Of a DNA stretch of 64,000 nt, positions 1 through 12,100 are shown one piece after another; position 1 is the first letter of the stretch, and each line of letters opens with the position of its first letter. Source of the stretch: Oreocharis arfaki (taxonomy: Eukaryota > Chordata > Aves > Passeriformes > Paramythiidae); contig VZRR01012715.1 of NCBI GenBank assembly GCA_013398015.1, forward strand, positions 1,302,001-1,366,000, written 5' to 3'. Under the pieces are notes generated by a model. The model was not told where the DNA came from, ran no database searches, and worked only from the letters and a program-made list of their open reading frames with translations. A program made the position numbers and the translations under genes.

Positions 1-2006
1 GTTGCTTTGAAGACTGAATTTCTCCTGCTCCTCCTCTTTTTCACCAAAGAAGCCATTGCTGCAGTTTGAAAATCCCTAGAAAATAAACTGTTGTGCGTAT
101 GTGAGGGGAAGAAAGTCAATGGCTTTCTTCTGCACCCTTCTTTTGCTAAATAAAGCAAAAAAGAATATAGATGTCAAGGACATAGGTGTGCTTCAATGGA
201 TGCATTTCCTATGTAGTAGCTTATCAGCAGATTTAAGTGACTTCCAGTCAAATGGTAGCTCTGACAGCCCTGATGAGTCAAGTAGATGATCATTACTGTT
301 TAAATTCTGCCAGTACTACAAAGGGGAATTATTTTTCTTTTTTTGTCTCATTCCCATCCAGCCTTCAGTATAGGCTTGAATATGACTTATTGGAATAAGA
401 AATTGATTTATTTATGTATAGACTTCAAAGTAGCTGTATCTTTAGATTGTCCACGAGCTGCAGGTCCTCCTTTAAGTAGTCATGTAATTCAGGCGTTTCG
501 GTATTGCTTGGTCTTGTTCTGTAAGGGTTTCCAAAGAGTTGTTAGATACACAGTAACGATCAGATAAACTGATCATTTTTTGCTGTGGCATCAAACTGAG
601 CCACTAAAAACTTGGAGAGAAGCTTAATAGTCATAAGAAGCCAGAGCTGAAATGAGGGGTCTGGGTGGGAATTGTTGAAACCAAATGGTGGTTGCAGAAC
701 TCTGAACTATCCAGGTTAAGGATACTAAAGTCAATAATACAGGACTCTTAGCATATATGAGAGTGATTGTTAGGACTGTGCACACATCTTCAGTAGTGAG
801 GTTGTCAGTACTTGTGTGGATTGTGATCAGCCTTTGTCCCCAGCATTTATATCCCCAGCTTCTCTTTTGGTCTTACATATTAAACAACAGAAAAAAAAAG
901 TTTCCTTCCACTTCTGTCTTAGCATGTTTTTTAGACAGAGGCACAGTTCAAGAGAAAGGTTTCTGTTTGGGGAAATGACCTCCTGCAACAAGCAGAAGCT
1001 TTTGCTCACGTATTGTTCGTTTGTATTGTAAGCTTCGTCTGTTTATTTTTCTCCACTGTTTGCATTCTGGAATGCATTTCTTGAATTTTATTTTCTAGCC
1101 TGAATTTGCAACTTGGATGCGTTTTAAATTTTATGATTTTAACAGAAAATAAGTTAACCTTATAGAAGTCTTAGATTACTGTTTCCTTTTAAGCAGAGAG
1201 TTTTTTGTGGTGAAGTAATCTGAAATAATGCTTCACTTCAAAGTGAATTTTAAAAGTATATTAGTTTTCCTGACAGGTTTAAAACCTGTTTTCAAGTTTG
1301 CTGCTAGAACTTCATCTTGTTATAACACTCTGTTAGAATATATTTAAAGTCTTGTAATTTTTAAAAGAAGTGAACTGCACTTGACAGCAGTGGAAAGTTA
1401 AGTCCTTCATTTTTCAGTTTTAGGGGTTGATTGCATGTGTGTGGTTGCTCTGAATACTCTGAATTTGGATTTGTTTCTGTTGAAGGAGGAAGGAGAATGA
1501 AGCAGAAAAATCCAGTCTGATCAAAGATAGGCTTGTTGTACAGTTTGAGCAATGATCTCACTTCTCATTGCAGTGTCATCCAGCTAATGAGGTTCACATT
1601 TGGCGGTTTAAAAAGTGAAGGTCTTTGCTGTATTATTGAAATTCAATTTTGAAAGCATTTCTGATTTCTTTGGTATTTTCCTGCCTCCTTGATTGAAAAG
1701 TAGAAATTATTATAGTTGCAATGAGAGTGAATTTATTACCTGTCCAAGTATCTCACCTCAAACTCGACCTGGATTGCTTTTCAAGATACTCTCTAGGTTC
1801 AGCCTTCACAGGGAGGGTTGTATTTCTGTTGGTGTATTGTTACCTCCCCACCCTGGGTGGTGACAGTAGTAGTCAGGTTGCAAACTTTCTCCTTTTGAGA
1901 ACCATGATTTCTTTACAAGTAAAGATTTTCCTTCAAAATGCATTTTTAAGAGAAAATGCTCAAATTAGTAGAAAATATACGTTGTGCATGTCTTATTTTC
2001 TCTTGA

Positions 2007-2124
2007 GTTTGTTTGGTTGGGATTTTTGTGTTTGGTTGGTTGTGGTTTTTTGTTCGGCTGGTTTGGGTTTTTTTGGGGATTTTTGGTTTTGGTTTGGGCT
2101 TTTTTGGTTGGTTGGGGGTTTTGT
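2007..2124. repeat. T/G-rich low-complexity tract
   Basis: Almost only T and G on the + strand, with irregular GGTTGG, TTTGG and G3-G5 blocks. No fixed period is evident, so this is low complexity rather than a clean microsatellite. A 195-codon open frame across it (1721-2308) encodes F/W/G/V-rich nonsense and is not a gene. Confidence 0.75.
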
Positions 2125-2665
2125 ATGTCTGAGAAAATCTGATTATTTTTGGTTTCTTTGTGGTTCCTTTAGATGTGTGGCTTCCTGGGATATTTTAGTT
2201 TTCAGTATTTCAGTTAATATCCTTGTTTCCTTGGTACAAGGCCTAAATATAAACGCAAGAAGACAAAAGAATTGTCTAGGCCCAGTGTCTTTTAAGTGCT
2301 TTACATAAAGCGTGTTTGTTTTTCACTTATCCCTCTTTTAAAGTAAATTGGGAACCTTCCACAGTGTTCTAGTAATCCACCATAAAACAAGTCTATATTG
2401 ATAATCACGGCCAAAGTTTTAAACATTGATAAAAATGCATAGTAATTCTGTATGTCTGTTTTCATGAAATATAAAACTTTTTTGTCTGAATCAATAGGGA
2501 TATTTAAAAAATGTTTAATCAGCTTTGCATCTTCAAAGTATAGCTGGCTAATTACGTATTCCTGATGCCTCTGGTTGAATCCCAGACAACACAGTCAGAG
2601 CTCTCAGTACTTAGAAAATTTATTCCAAGTGAGCTGCCTTCAAAGGATACTGGCTTCAAGGCTGG

Positions 2666-2750
2666 GATGTTTGTTTGCTTGTGTTTGGGGTTTTTTATGG
2701 TTGTTTTTTGTTGTTGTTTGTTTAGGGTGGTGCTTTTTTGGGGGGAGGCA
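2666..2750. repeat. T/G-rich low-complexity tract
   Basis: A second T/G-dominated stretch of TTTG, TTG and G-run blocks, ending in a run of seven Gs within TTTTGGGGGGGAGG. It lies about 150 bases upstream of exon 1, outside the immediate polypyrimidine tract. Confidence 0.7.
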
Positions 2751-2900
2751 GTTTATTATTATTCTTTTTTAACTAAAAAACCTTCATACGACTTGTAGTT
2801 CATCTTGCCTATAGCAGTTCTGAGGTATTTTGAACTTTTTAAAGGATGTTGTGGAAAAAATACCTACGTAGTGCTGAATGTATGTGCTGTAATTATTCAG

Positions 2901-3126
2901 GAGTTGATCTTTTGGTGGACCAGCCATTCTCCCTTGAAACACTGACATCCCTGGTGGAACTGACCCGTTTTGAGACCTTGACACCACGGTTTTCAGCCAC
3001 TGTCCCTCCCTGTTGGGTGGAAGTCCAGCAGGAGCAGCAGCAAAGGCGGCACCCTCAGCATCTGCACCAGCAGCACCATGGGGATGCAGCTCAGCACACT
3101 CGGACTTGGAAGCTGCAGACAGACAA
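2901..3126 (+). CDS. BIRC6: BIRC6 exon 1 of window
   Basis: 226 bases, window residues 1-76. It completes a Gly codon (G|GA) and ends two bases into an Asn codon before GTACGT. It begins VDLLVDQPF and reads LTRFETLTPRFSATVPP, then a Gln/His/Arg-rich linker (QQEQQQRRHPQHLHQQHHG) and TWKLQTD. The flanking parts belong to a beta-sandwich-like region of the family; the His/Gln linker is probably a disordered surface loop. The antisense 137-codon frame at 2784-3197 is a shadow. Confidence 0.95.
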
Positions 3127-6100
3127 GTACGTGGGGGGACAGCACACTTGGAATCGTGTGCATTGCTTAACTGGTTGGTGTAGCTGTGCAACCACAAATT
3201 TCATACAATTTAATTGTTTTCAACTAGTGTGCAAGTTTAAGAGCGTGTGTTTTAAAAGATGTTAATCCCCATTTGGTAGTTTGCATTATAGGTGTTTGTT
3301 AGATTGCCAGAGGCATTTTAGTGGACCTTGAAACAAGTTGAAAAGTCAGGTTTTGAATTGGTGTGTTTTTATTTGCCAAGTGTGGTCATTACATTACATA
3401 ATTAGCCGAGCACATTTGCCAGAATTAGAAATATTCTTGATTGTTTCTGCAAAAGTCTGATTCACCCTTCTTATGTATACACATATTTTGACTGCATTAT
3501 TTAATCAGAAAATGCAAACTGTGGGTGCCAGTGTGACTAATTAGTTGTCTTAAATGAAATCATATTGTAATTTACTTTAAAATATGAAGGTAGATTCTGG
3601 ATTTATGTCTATTCAAGTTAAATCTTTATATAGGAGACATTTAAGCCACTCCAGACCCCTAGTAGTGCTAAAGTTTAGGCAGCATTTTCATTGAAATGGA
3701 CTGCGCCAACATGGTATATGTAGCAGTACTTAGTGTTTTACATGTAACATGAGAACCTGGAATTCCTCTGGGCTCCTAAATACAAGTACAAGCAGTGTTG
3801 CAGTATCCTTGAAGGATTGCTTAAAACCTACATGAAGTAGCTTTGTGTAGCTTTTTGTGAAAAATGCTTGGAGAAACAATATGTAGATGGAAGGTTTTTT
3901 TTTGTTTTATTAAGGGATGTGCATAAAGACACTCCAGGATCTTTTGGGTCCAGCTGCTACACATCTGTTCCACTGATGTGTGACATTTGGATTGTCATGT
4001 AGACTCAAAATAGCCATAGATTGAAAACTGCAAAATGGCCAAAGGGTGCTAGGGGAGCTAGAGGTCCTGTGTGAGGCAAAAAAAGCATGTCCTATAAACA
4101 ACTGAAAGACAGCCAGTGATAATGAAGCATTCCAGGTGGGAAAACACATAATAGATGCAGGCATCTCCCGGGCTGGCAGGCAACAGGAGCTGAACTTGCT
4201 TTAAATAAACGTTCATAAACTATGGTTAAAAACTTGTAGTGTATTATAGGCTTTAAAGACTTTATCTTGTGGTTTTGCTTTGTGTGAGTCAAATATTCTG
4301 TATGAAGCAAGGGGAAGGGAGGTGGTTCCTTGCAAAGTAACTTCCAGTTGATTATCCACGTGCATTCAGCAACAGTTGAAAAGTAAAGAGCTATCAATAT
4401 GAAGTTATAAGGAAGCAAGCAGTGAAGGTAATAGCAGTTAATTGGAAGGGGATAAGTGGAAAATTAGCTTATGAATATTGTTTCATTAGAGGAAAAGAAT
4501 TATGCCTGGTGCTAAGTAAAACAGGGTTGTAAAGAGGAAAAGTTAAAAGTTTTGGTTTAGTACTGGAAATCTTTGACAGCTGCTATATGACTCATGGTGA
4601 AAATTATTAAATTACAGTACCTTTGTTCTTAGGGTAGAGTCTTAAGATTGAAAGCCATGTTAGCTCTTAATTAAGAGTTATCTGGGAAGAAACTTTCTGA
4701 TTTCTGGATTATTTTTTTGGTTGTTAATATGAGGTTTCTTTTATCTCCTTTTTGAGTGCCTCATACTGATACCTATCACGATGTGGGATTACAGTATTAG
4801 ATGGATGAGTAATGCAATTTGATATTGTAATTCTTTTGTTTCTCAGATAGATAGAAAGAAATAATCCTGTAAGTGTATTTTAGAAAATGGCATTATATTG
4901 CAATCCTACTTCGTTATTTTAAAAAGACTGCTCAACAAAGAAAACAGAAAAGCAGAGTCTGGTTTACCTTGTGAATTATCTAAATTATCAGTATTGTACC
5001 CTCAGTGGTAATTTACTGAAATGTTAAATGAGGTTAATTCTTTTAAAAGAGAGGTACATGAATTCCTAATATGCGCCAATAAAGCAGTGACATCTGAGTT
5101 TCCTGACTTTTTCTCAAATGTATGTAGGATGTATTCATCTTATGGAGACATATTTGAAAATATATGAAAGAAGGAAGAGCTAGATACTGATGTTCTTTCC
5201 AGTGTTTAACCTCTGGAAATGCCTCTGCAGTTCAAAGTTCAGTTGCAGTGGAAGATCAGATGGTGAGATCTTCTAGAAAAGGAATGAATAAGTGTGTTGG
5301 AAAATAGCTTGCAGTTGAGAATGATGGTATATTTAGAATACAGTATGGATTGTATGTTCTTCTTTAGAAAGATGCTATAGATTTAGAAGGGTTTCAGAGA
5401 AGACTTCCTGAAAGACTTTGCATGAGATTATCAGAGAAAAGAGATATTTAGGATAGATATGCTAAGATATTGAGAAAATGATAAGGAAGTAAATTGTTTG
5501 CTACTTTGGAACTTTGCGCATGAATAAAGGATGTGCTTAAACCTATGAGATATTGAAAAAAATCTTGAAAGAGGAGTCTTAACTAATCACAGAACTAGAT
5601 TGTAAAGTTTATTGCCAGAGGTATAGGAAAATCTCTTTACTGCTGGATTAACGTGAAACCTTCATGGAGATTTTTTATTCCATACATTCCTATTGAGCAT
5701 CTGCTGCTCAATTCTGTCAAAAATAAATTTCTGGGGTAGACAAGTGACAGTTGTAATTCGCTATGGCTGTGTGCATTGTGTGCAACACATAGACTACAAA
5801 AGACTGCTGCAGACAAAGTGGTTTATTATTCATTTCTGGGTTTGTACCAGATCTTTAACTAAAACTGGATGAGCAGAATATTCCTTAGTCTTTCAGAAGT
5901 CTGGCTCCTTTGAGTGTCTTATTTAGTCCATGCTTTGCATGACATGAAAAACCACCCCCATCTCTCTCTTTTTGGCACTGGATTATGTGTTCTCCAAGCT
6001 AGAGGAAAGGCATGAGTGATTCTAAGTATTTGGTGTTACAATTACTAACAGAGGTTTTAGAGGTTTTTTCCCCAGAGCAATGGGATACATTTTCATTATA

Positions 6101-9100
6101 TTTTATTTACCTGTGTTCTTTGTACAGTTAGCTGAAAATTCTTCACTGTTACTTCTTGAATCATAACCACAAATTCTCTTCTGTCCATCTTTCGCTTCTG
6201 TCCATAGTTTCTCCCAAAATCTCTGCTTTTCTGTGTTGCTTGCACTAGAAAGCTGGCATGCCATTTCGTTATTTGTACCTGAAATCTCTTTTAAGTGTAT
6301 TACATGTGCCTGAAGGAGATCTGATTTTCAGGGATATTACTGTAAAGAAATAAATACATTTGCACCATTCTTTAATCTATTTTAAAATGGTTTTCTGCGC
6401 AATACTCAGTGTGTAGCATGCTATTGGTGTTAAAATACCTATTTGTGAATTACATATTAGAAAGATGTCTCAAAAATATTTATAGCAGCATACTCAGTTT
6501 CTTAGTGTTCTCAGTTATACAGCTAAATGAGTGTATGAAAGTAACATTTAAAAAAAATATTTAGTACTAGATTAAGGAGATCGAGAAGTTCAATTATTTT
6601 TGAAAAATGTATGCAAGCAGGACAATTGACACATAATTAGTTTTATTTTCATTGCTCTTTGGTTTGAACTATTTTTTGCAAGCCCTAGTGTATCAAACTA
6701 TGGAACGGGTCATTGAGGGGTACTTGTCTCAAATTTACACTTTCACTGTAAACCAAACTTGTGTTCAAAACTAAAATGTGACTTACTAAAAGGAAGTTGC
6801 ACCCTTTTGCCCAGCACAGGCTTCTGAGTGTGCACCTGGTAAGAAGCATGTTTCATCCTGTATGAATTATCAAATGTGGTTTGAAAGTAATTTCAAAATA
6901 GTATTTTGAGTCTTCTGTGTGTTGATTTTGTACCACTGGAAAGTGACATTGGTAAGTGTTAAGCAGTGGATAAGGGCAACTTAAAAGAGATTACAAGGTA
7001 AGTACTTCCAATCATGCTTTCGTACACTTCACTAATTGATAGATCCTCTTTTAGTGTTGTGTTTGGCTTTTTATTCTCATACTTTTTTTTTCTTGGAAAC
7101 AAGTAACTGGTATTTACGGTAATATGAAAACCATACAGCAATGAAGGTAAAAGGGAATCTTTCCACTGCTGCTTTTATCTGAACATTGTTTCTCCCTGTC
7201 ATATCAATTGGCTTTTTAACATGTTCACAAAATTAATGTGGTTATGTTGAAAGCTTGAAAGCTTTAAAGTTTTAAAGACTTCTACTTCAGAAATTCATGC
7301 AGATGTCAACTAACACAAAATAAGTTTTTCTTCTTGTTAAAGACAGTGCACAGATGAAGAATAGACTGTATGATGCTGCCTGCGTGATCTGAATTTTCTC
7401 CTGACACTGGGTCATTGTCTTCTTTTTTTCTTGACAGCAACAGCTGGGATGAGCATGTCTTTGAACTGGTTCTACCAAAAGCCTGTATGGTTGGACATGT
7501 GGACTTCAAATTTGTTTTGAACTCAAACATCACAAACATCCCTCAGATTCAAGTGACTTTACTGAAAAATAAAGCTCCAGGCTTAGGGAAAGTTAATGGT
7601 AAGAAAAAAGCTTAAGATATCTTTCAGAACATTATTTCTTTTCTCAAACTCAATATTCTCTGTGATGTATATCAGAAAAATTGCTTGTGATTGTGTAAGT
7701 ATTTCACTTCTACTGATTTCTTCTGTTTCTTAGTATCATGTGCTCTTTTCACTTATCATGCGTGAATGTAAATTGGGGAGCCAAACTGGGTAAACAGCTT
7801 CAAAATCGTGACATTTGTACAAGTAGAAGTACATAGCTCAGAAAGACCAAATTCAATTATAATTCTGTACTGCGTGAATCCTACAGTCATTAAAAATAAG
7901 TTGTCAATTGTAAATCATCCTAGAGATTGACTGATTAAACAAATGGTGCTCTTTTGAGTTCTTGATACAGTAAAAAAAAATATATAATAAATTATTCCAA
8001 GTCACAGAAGGAAATTATTTGCCAGTGAGAAAATAGTGAGGCTTTTCTTGATGGCAGTAAAAAAAGCCCCAGCTTCCTTGGGAATTCTCTCATCATTTGG
8101 CTCATTAACTAAGCAATGTGAAAGCTGCAGTATGATTTCACCTTTTGTTCCTTGCAGCTTTGACTGAGTAGACCGAAGTTAGGAATGCTCTTGTCTTGGA
8201 AGACTCTTAACTGGACTCTGCATCTTACTAGCTGTCAGGGAACCTGTGAGGGGGGTAGCATAAATTGAAAAGTCAATTTTCTGATGTGGAAGTGTCTCCA
8301 TTGGGATTTTCCTGTGATGAGAGTGTTTGTTTCATATCCTGTTGCCTTGTTTGCTAGGAGTGGAAGGTATTACATGCAGCACCTCCTTTTATTGAGGCAT
8401 TAATTGGTTATCTTTATTTGGCCACCTCTTTTTCAAAAGCTTCTGGGAACTGACTGTTTCAGAGAAATCTTGCTGTCAGATAATCGCTTGGTTGCTGGAT
8501 ATAAAATGTGTTGATGAGAACAGCAAGCATGATCATAAAAGCCCTCCCCGACCCCCTCCCCCCCTTTCCTATTTTTTTTAATTGCCAGGTAAGACCATCC
8601 CACTTAAGCAGGAGTACCAGCTGTAAATTTCAAAAAGGAATACAGGCATTTTGAAGATCATTGACATGCTTTCATAAAACTTTGCTCTGTAGCATCCCCC
8701 AGCGTTTAACAACAAAAAATATGTGCTGGAGATGCTCCCTTAAATACTGTAAACTGGTTGTTACCCAAGAACAACATATGCTAGCGTATTAATATTCTTT
8801 GAGAAAAGCCTGTTCTTTTAGGATTCAAGATGGTTTAGATTTAACAGAAGTGCTAGCTGTGACTGCCGGACAGCAGTCAACAGGTGTTCTTTCAGTTTCT
8901 TCTTTTTTTTAAATCCTTGATGTAAAACCTTAATTTTAACATGTAGAAGAAATTTGTTCTATCAAAGAAAAAAACAGAACAGACTGTCCATGTTACTCTC
9001 CTGAATAGAACCTGCTTTGTTTTCAGCACGATTTCAGTCCATTTGCAGATCTGGATGTCAGAATTAATCTGAAAATCTTCACCCATGGAACAAAATAGTA

Positions 9101-12100
9101 GAAGAAAAGCTAAACCTCTTCTCCTTAATGCTTCAGTTCTAAACACTTCTGAGCAAACAGTTCCATGAGTTGGTAATTCCTTGGAGACATTTGGTTTAAC
9201 TGTGAACTAAATTGCCAGAGCTCTCTGTGGATGCTTTTCAGCACAGTATACTGATCAGAAGACAAGACAGAGCTCTTCCAGAAAATTACATTTCACTTTC
9301 TTACGTGCAGTATTCTGGCATTTGCTTTTTTCTGTTACAGACAGGGTAGAGAAAGCATCGAATGGGGGATCAGATAGTCTGGAAAGGACGGGGGAATGTG
9401 AGAACACCTGCAAGGCAGCCTTGGCAAAGTCTTTTTTATTCAGTAGATTTGGAAATCCACAACTAACCAAAATGTTCTCCAAGTGTAACTGCATTGCAGT
9501 TGTTCCCTTTTTCAATTTCTTGAGTTTTGGAAAAGGACTTTAGTGACATTTGCCTTTTTTCTATGCCCTATTGAATAAAATAATAGGACACTAATGATTT
9601 CATTGTAAGAGAAGACAAAGCTAGATAATTTATATCTGTGATAGATCTTAACCAAAATGTTCCAATCCTAGGGAGAAGTAATATTCAAGATAGTTTTATG
9701 GCTCTTGGAAATTTATAAAAACCTTGGACTGGAATTCAATTAACTCCCTTCCCTCCCTTCTCTCCTTCCATGGGATGAGAAAGGAACTGAAATTTTAAGA
9801 TAATGAGGTGGAGGGAAGATGTGTAGGGCAAAGTTTATTCAGTCATTATTTTGTATGACAGGAGCCCTTGAAACAGTTAAATATGAGTGTGTGGTAATGG
9901 GAAGGCCAGAGGCATAATTCTTCTGATTGGGAACTAATGGTTTTGGTCTGGCAGTTAATTCACTGTATATGCTTCTTGTTAATTTGCTGGCATGCCCTCT
10001 TCATCTATAATTCATGTGATCCATTTAATTGGAAAAAGGGCTGTATTTAAGTATTACGAAAATAATGTTTGATGTTCAGCAGGAGCAATCCAGTTATTTT
10101 AAGTTTAAGTTATCAAAGTTTTAAGTACTGGAATCTAATTGCTTAGGAGTAATCTGCAGTTGATTATTAGGGGAAAAGAATTTGGGCAGTGTTGAAGTAA
10201 AACAGGCTCTTTACAGGTCATTCAGAAATACTGTTTTTTAACTATTTGCTGCAGCTTCAATCTGTATGAAAAACACGTGTTTGTATTTTTGTGGGTTTAT
10301 ATTAGAAATACTGCTGTGGGCAGAAAGCTGATAATTTTTGCTGTACAAACTACCTCTTCCGTTTTTCCTGAGCCTTGGACAGTGTTTGAAATCATGCTAA
10401 TATTTTTATTTCCAGAAGCAGCAGTAGATAGACAGATCACATTTCCTTTATCTCCAGCTCATAATATTGAAGAGGAGAGAAATGGAAAGCCAGGACTGGT
10501 GGAATTCAATGAAGAAATGCAGTATATGGATGTAGAGGAACCACAATGTAAGTTTTACTGATCATGTTACACTTCAGTTAAAATAGGAGCTTGCTTTTTT
10601 CTTCTTTTAATGATAAATTTGAATTCCCGTGCAAAAATTTCTCAGACGTTAAAATAGACTAATTTTTTAGCTGTCTTCAAAGTTATTTTTCTCACTGCTG
10701 TTTGCTGTATGAGTTGAAAGTTTAACACAAACACACCAAAAACATGCAAAATTGCTAGAGAGGTTTGGTGCTTAGAAGCAGATTAATATTTATTTGAATT
10801 TAGAAATCAAGTAGATTGATACAGCACCTTTCTAACTGGAGTTGCTAGCCTGTTTCAGCAGTATTTTACTTTGTTTCTTTGGCTAGTTTAAATATAATTT
10901 TTTTTTTTTGCATACCTGGGTTTTGTAGAGATTGCTGCAATAACTAAGGAAACAGGGAACAGAACGTAAAGAATTCATAACTAGGCCACATCACACTGAC
11001 TGTGCCTGGTTTTATAACTTTTTTGTTAACTATCACTCTTCCACAAAATGTCTTAGACTGTGAAAGGCAATGAGTGGGTCTGAGTGAGGAGAGCTGCAGA
11101 CTAAAATTTGACAGTTGGAGTGACTCAGTTCTAGAGCTATGGTTCTTTTTCTTGGTCCTTTCAACAGTCTTACTTTACAGCTTATCTAGAGCATGCCTGT
11201 AAAGGTCCTTTCCAACCCAAACCATTCTATGATTCTATGACTCCAAGACAGGAGAGGTTACAAAGGACAAGGGGAGGGATCAAGGGGGTGATAAAAGTTC
11301 TGAAAGGGGGTGTTTCATGCTGAGAAAGGAGCAGATGAGTGAATGATGATTTCAATAATTTGTATATCCCAGAGAAGAAACAAAGCTGTCTTTGTTTTAA
11401 ATTTATTTTTCATTTTGTTCTGTTTTAAATAGTGTTGTCCTGCTTCAGTAACAACCCAGTAAGGATGTGGCTCTATATATATTGGTTCTTTATTTCATCA
11501 GTTGTGTATTTTGTGGCTTTTATAAGCCAGTCAACATATATATTATCCATATTATGCAACTGAAAATGGTTTTTAAAATGTCATTTGCCTTAATTGATTT
11601 CACTGGAAAATACCTGAAAGTGAACTTCAAGTCATTTTTTTATGTAGAGTTGTATGTATTTAGTGATCAGAGTTTGACATGATGTATTTTGCATCCATGC
11701 AAATGATCAGATTTTGTGACTTACTTATGGCTAATTCAGATCCGTGTTACTCATGTTTTTGTAAGGTCTTAGATTGTGTCCGTTTCTGGAGGAACACAAG
11801 GAAGATATACTTTGTGGTCCAGTATGGCTGGCTACTGGACTTGACCTATCAGGACATGCTGGAATGTTGACATTGACAAGTCCAAAGCTTGTTAAAGGTA
11901 AACCAGACATAGGTTTGTTATTTATTTTTACACTGTCAAATTTTGCTGTATAATACCATAGTGAGTTGCTGTTTCAAACTGATGATCAAGCACTGTAATT
12001 AACGTGGTTGATCTGTTCTATTTACGACTTGCAATCTGTTTAAACTGTGCAAATTCTCCCTCCTCCCTTTTTCTTCTCCACTTTTAGGCATGGCTGGTGG

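Larger units (their letters stand above)
1..2900. other. BIRC6 intron, 3' part (upstream of exon 1)
   Basis: No coding segment recognisable as BIRC6 and no other gene is seen. The sequence is AT-rich and unique-looking apart from two T/G-rich low-complexity tracts near 2007-2124 and 2666-2750. Short open frames here are not supported by codon content or family resemblance. The intron ends with the acceptor AATTATTCAG at 2891-2900. Confidence 0.8.

Noticed and set aside
1721..2308. 195-codon + strand open frame
   Set aside because: It runs through a T/G-rich low-complexity tract; the peptide is F/W/G/V-rich with no family pattern and no splice context.
2784..3197. 137-codon minus-strand open frame
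   Set aside because: It is antisense to BIRC6 exon 1; the + strand reading matches the family and has proper splice sites.
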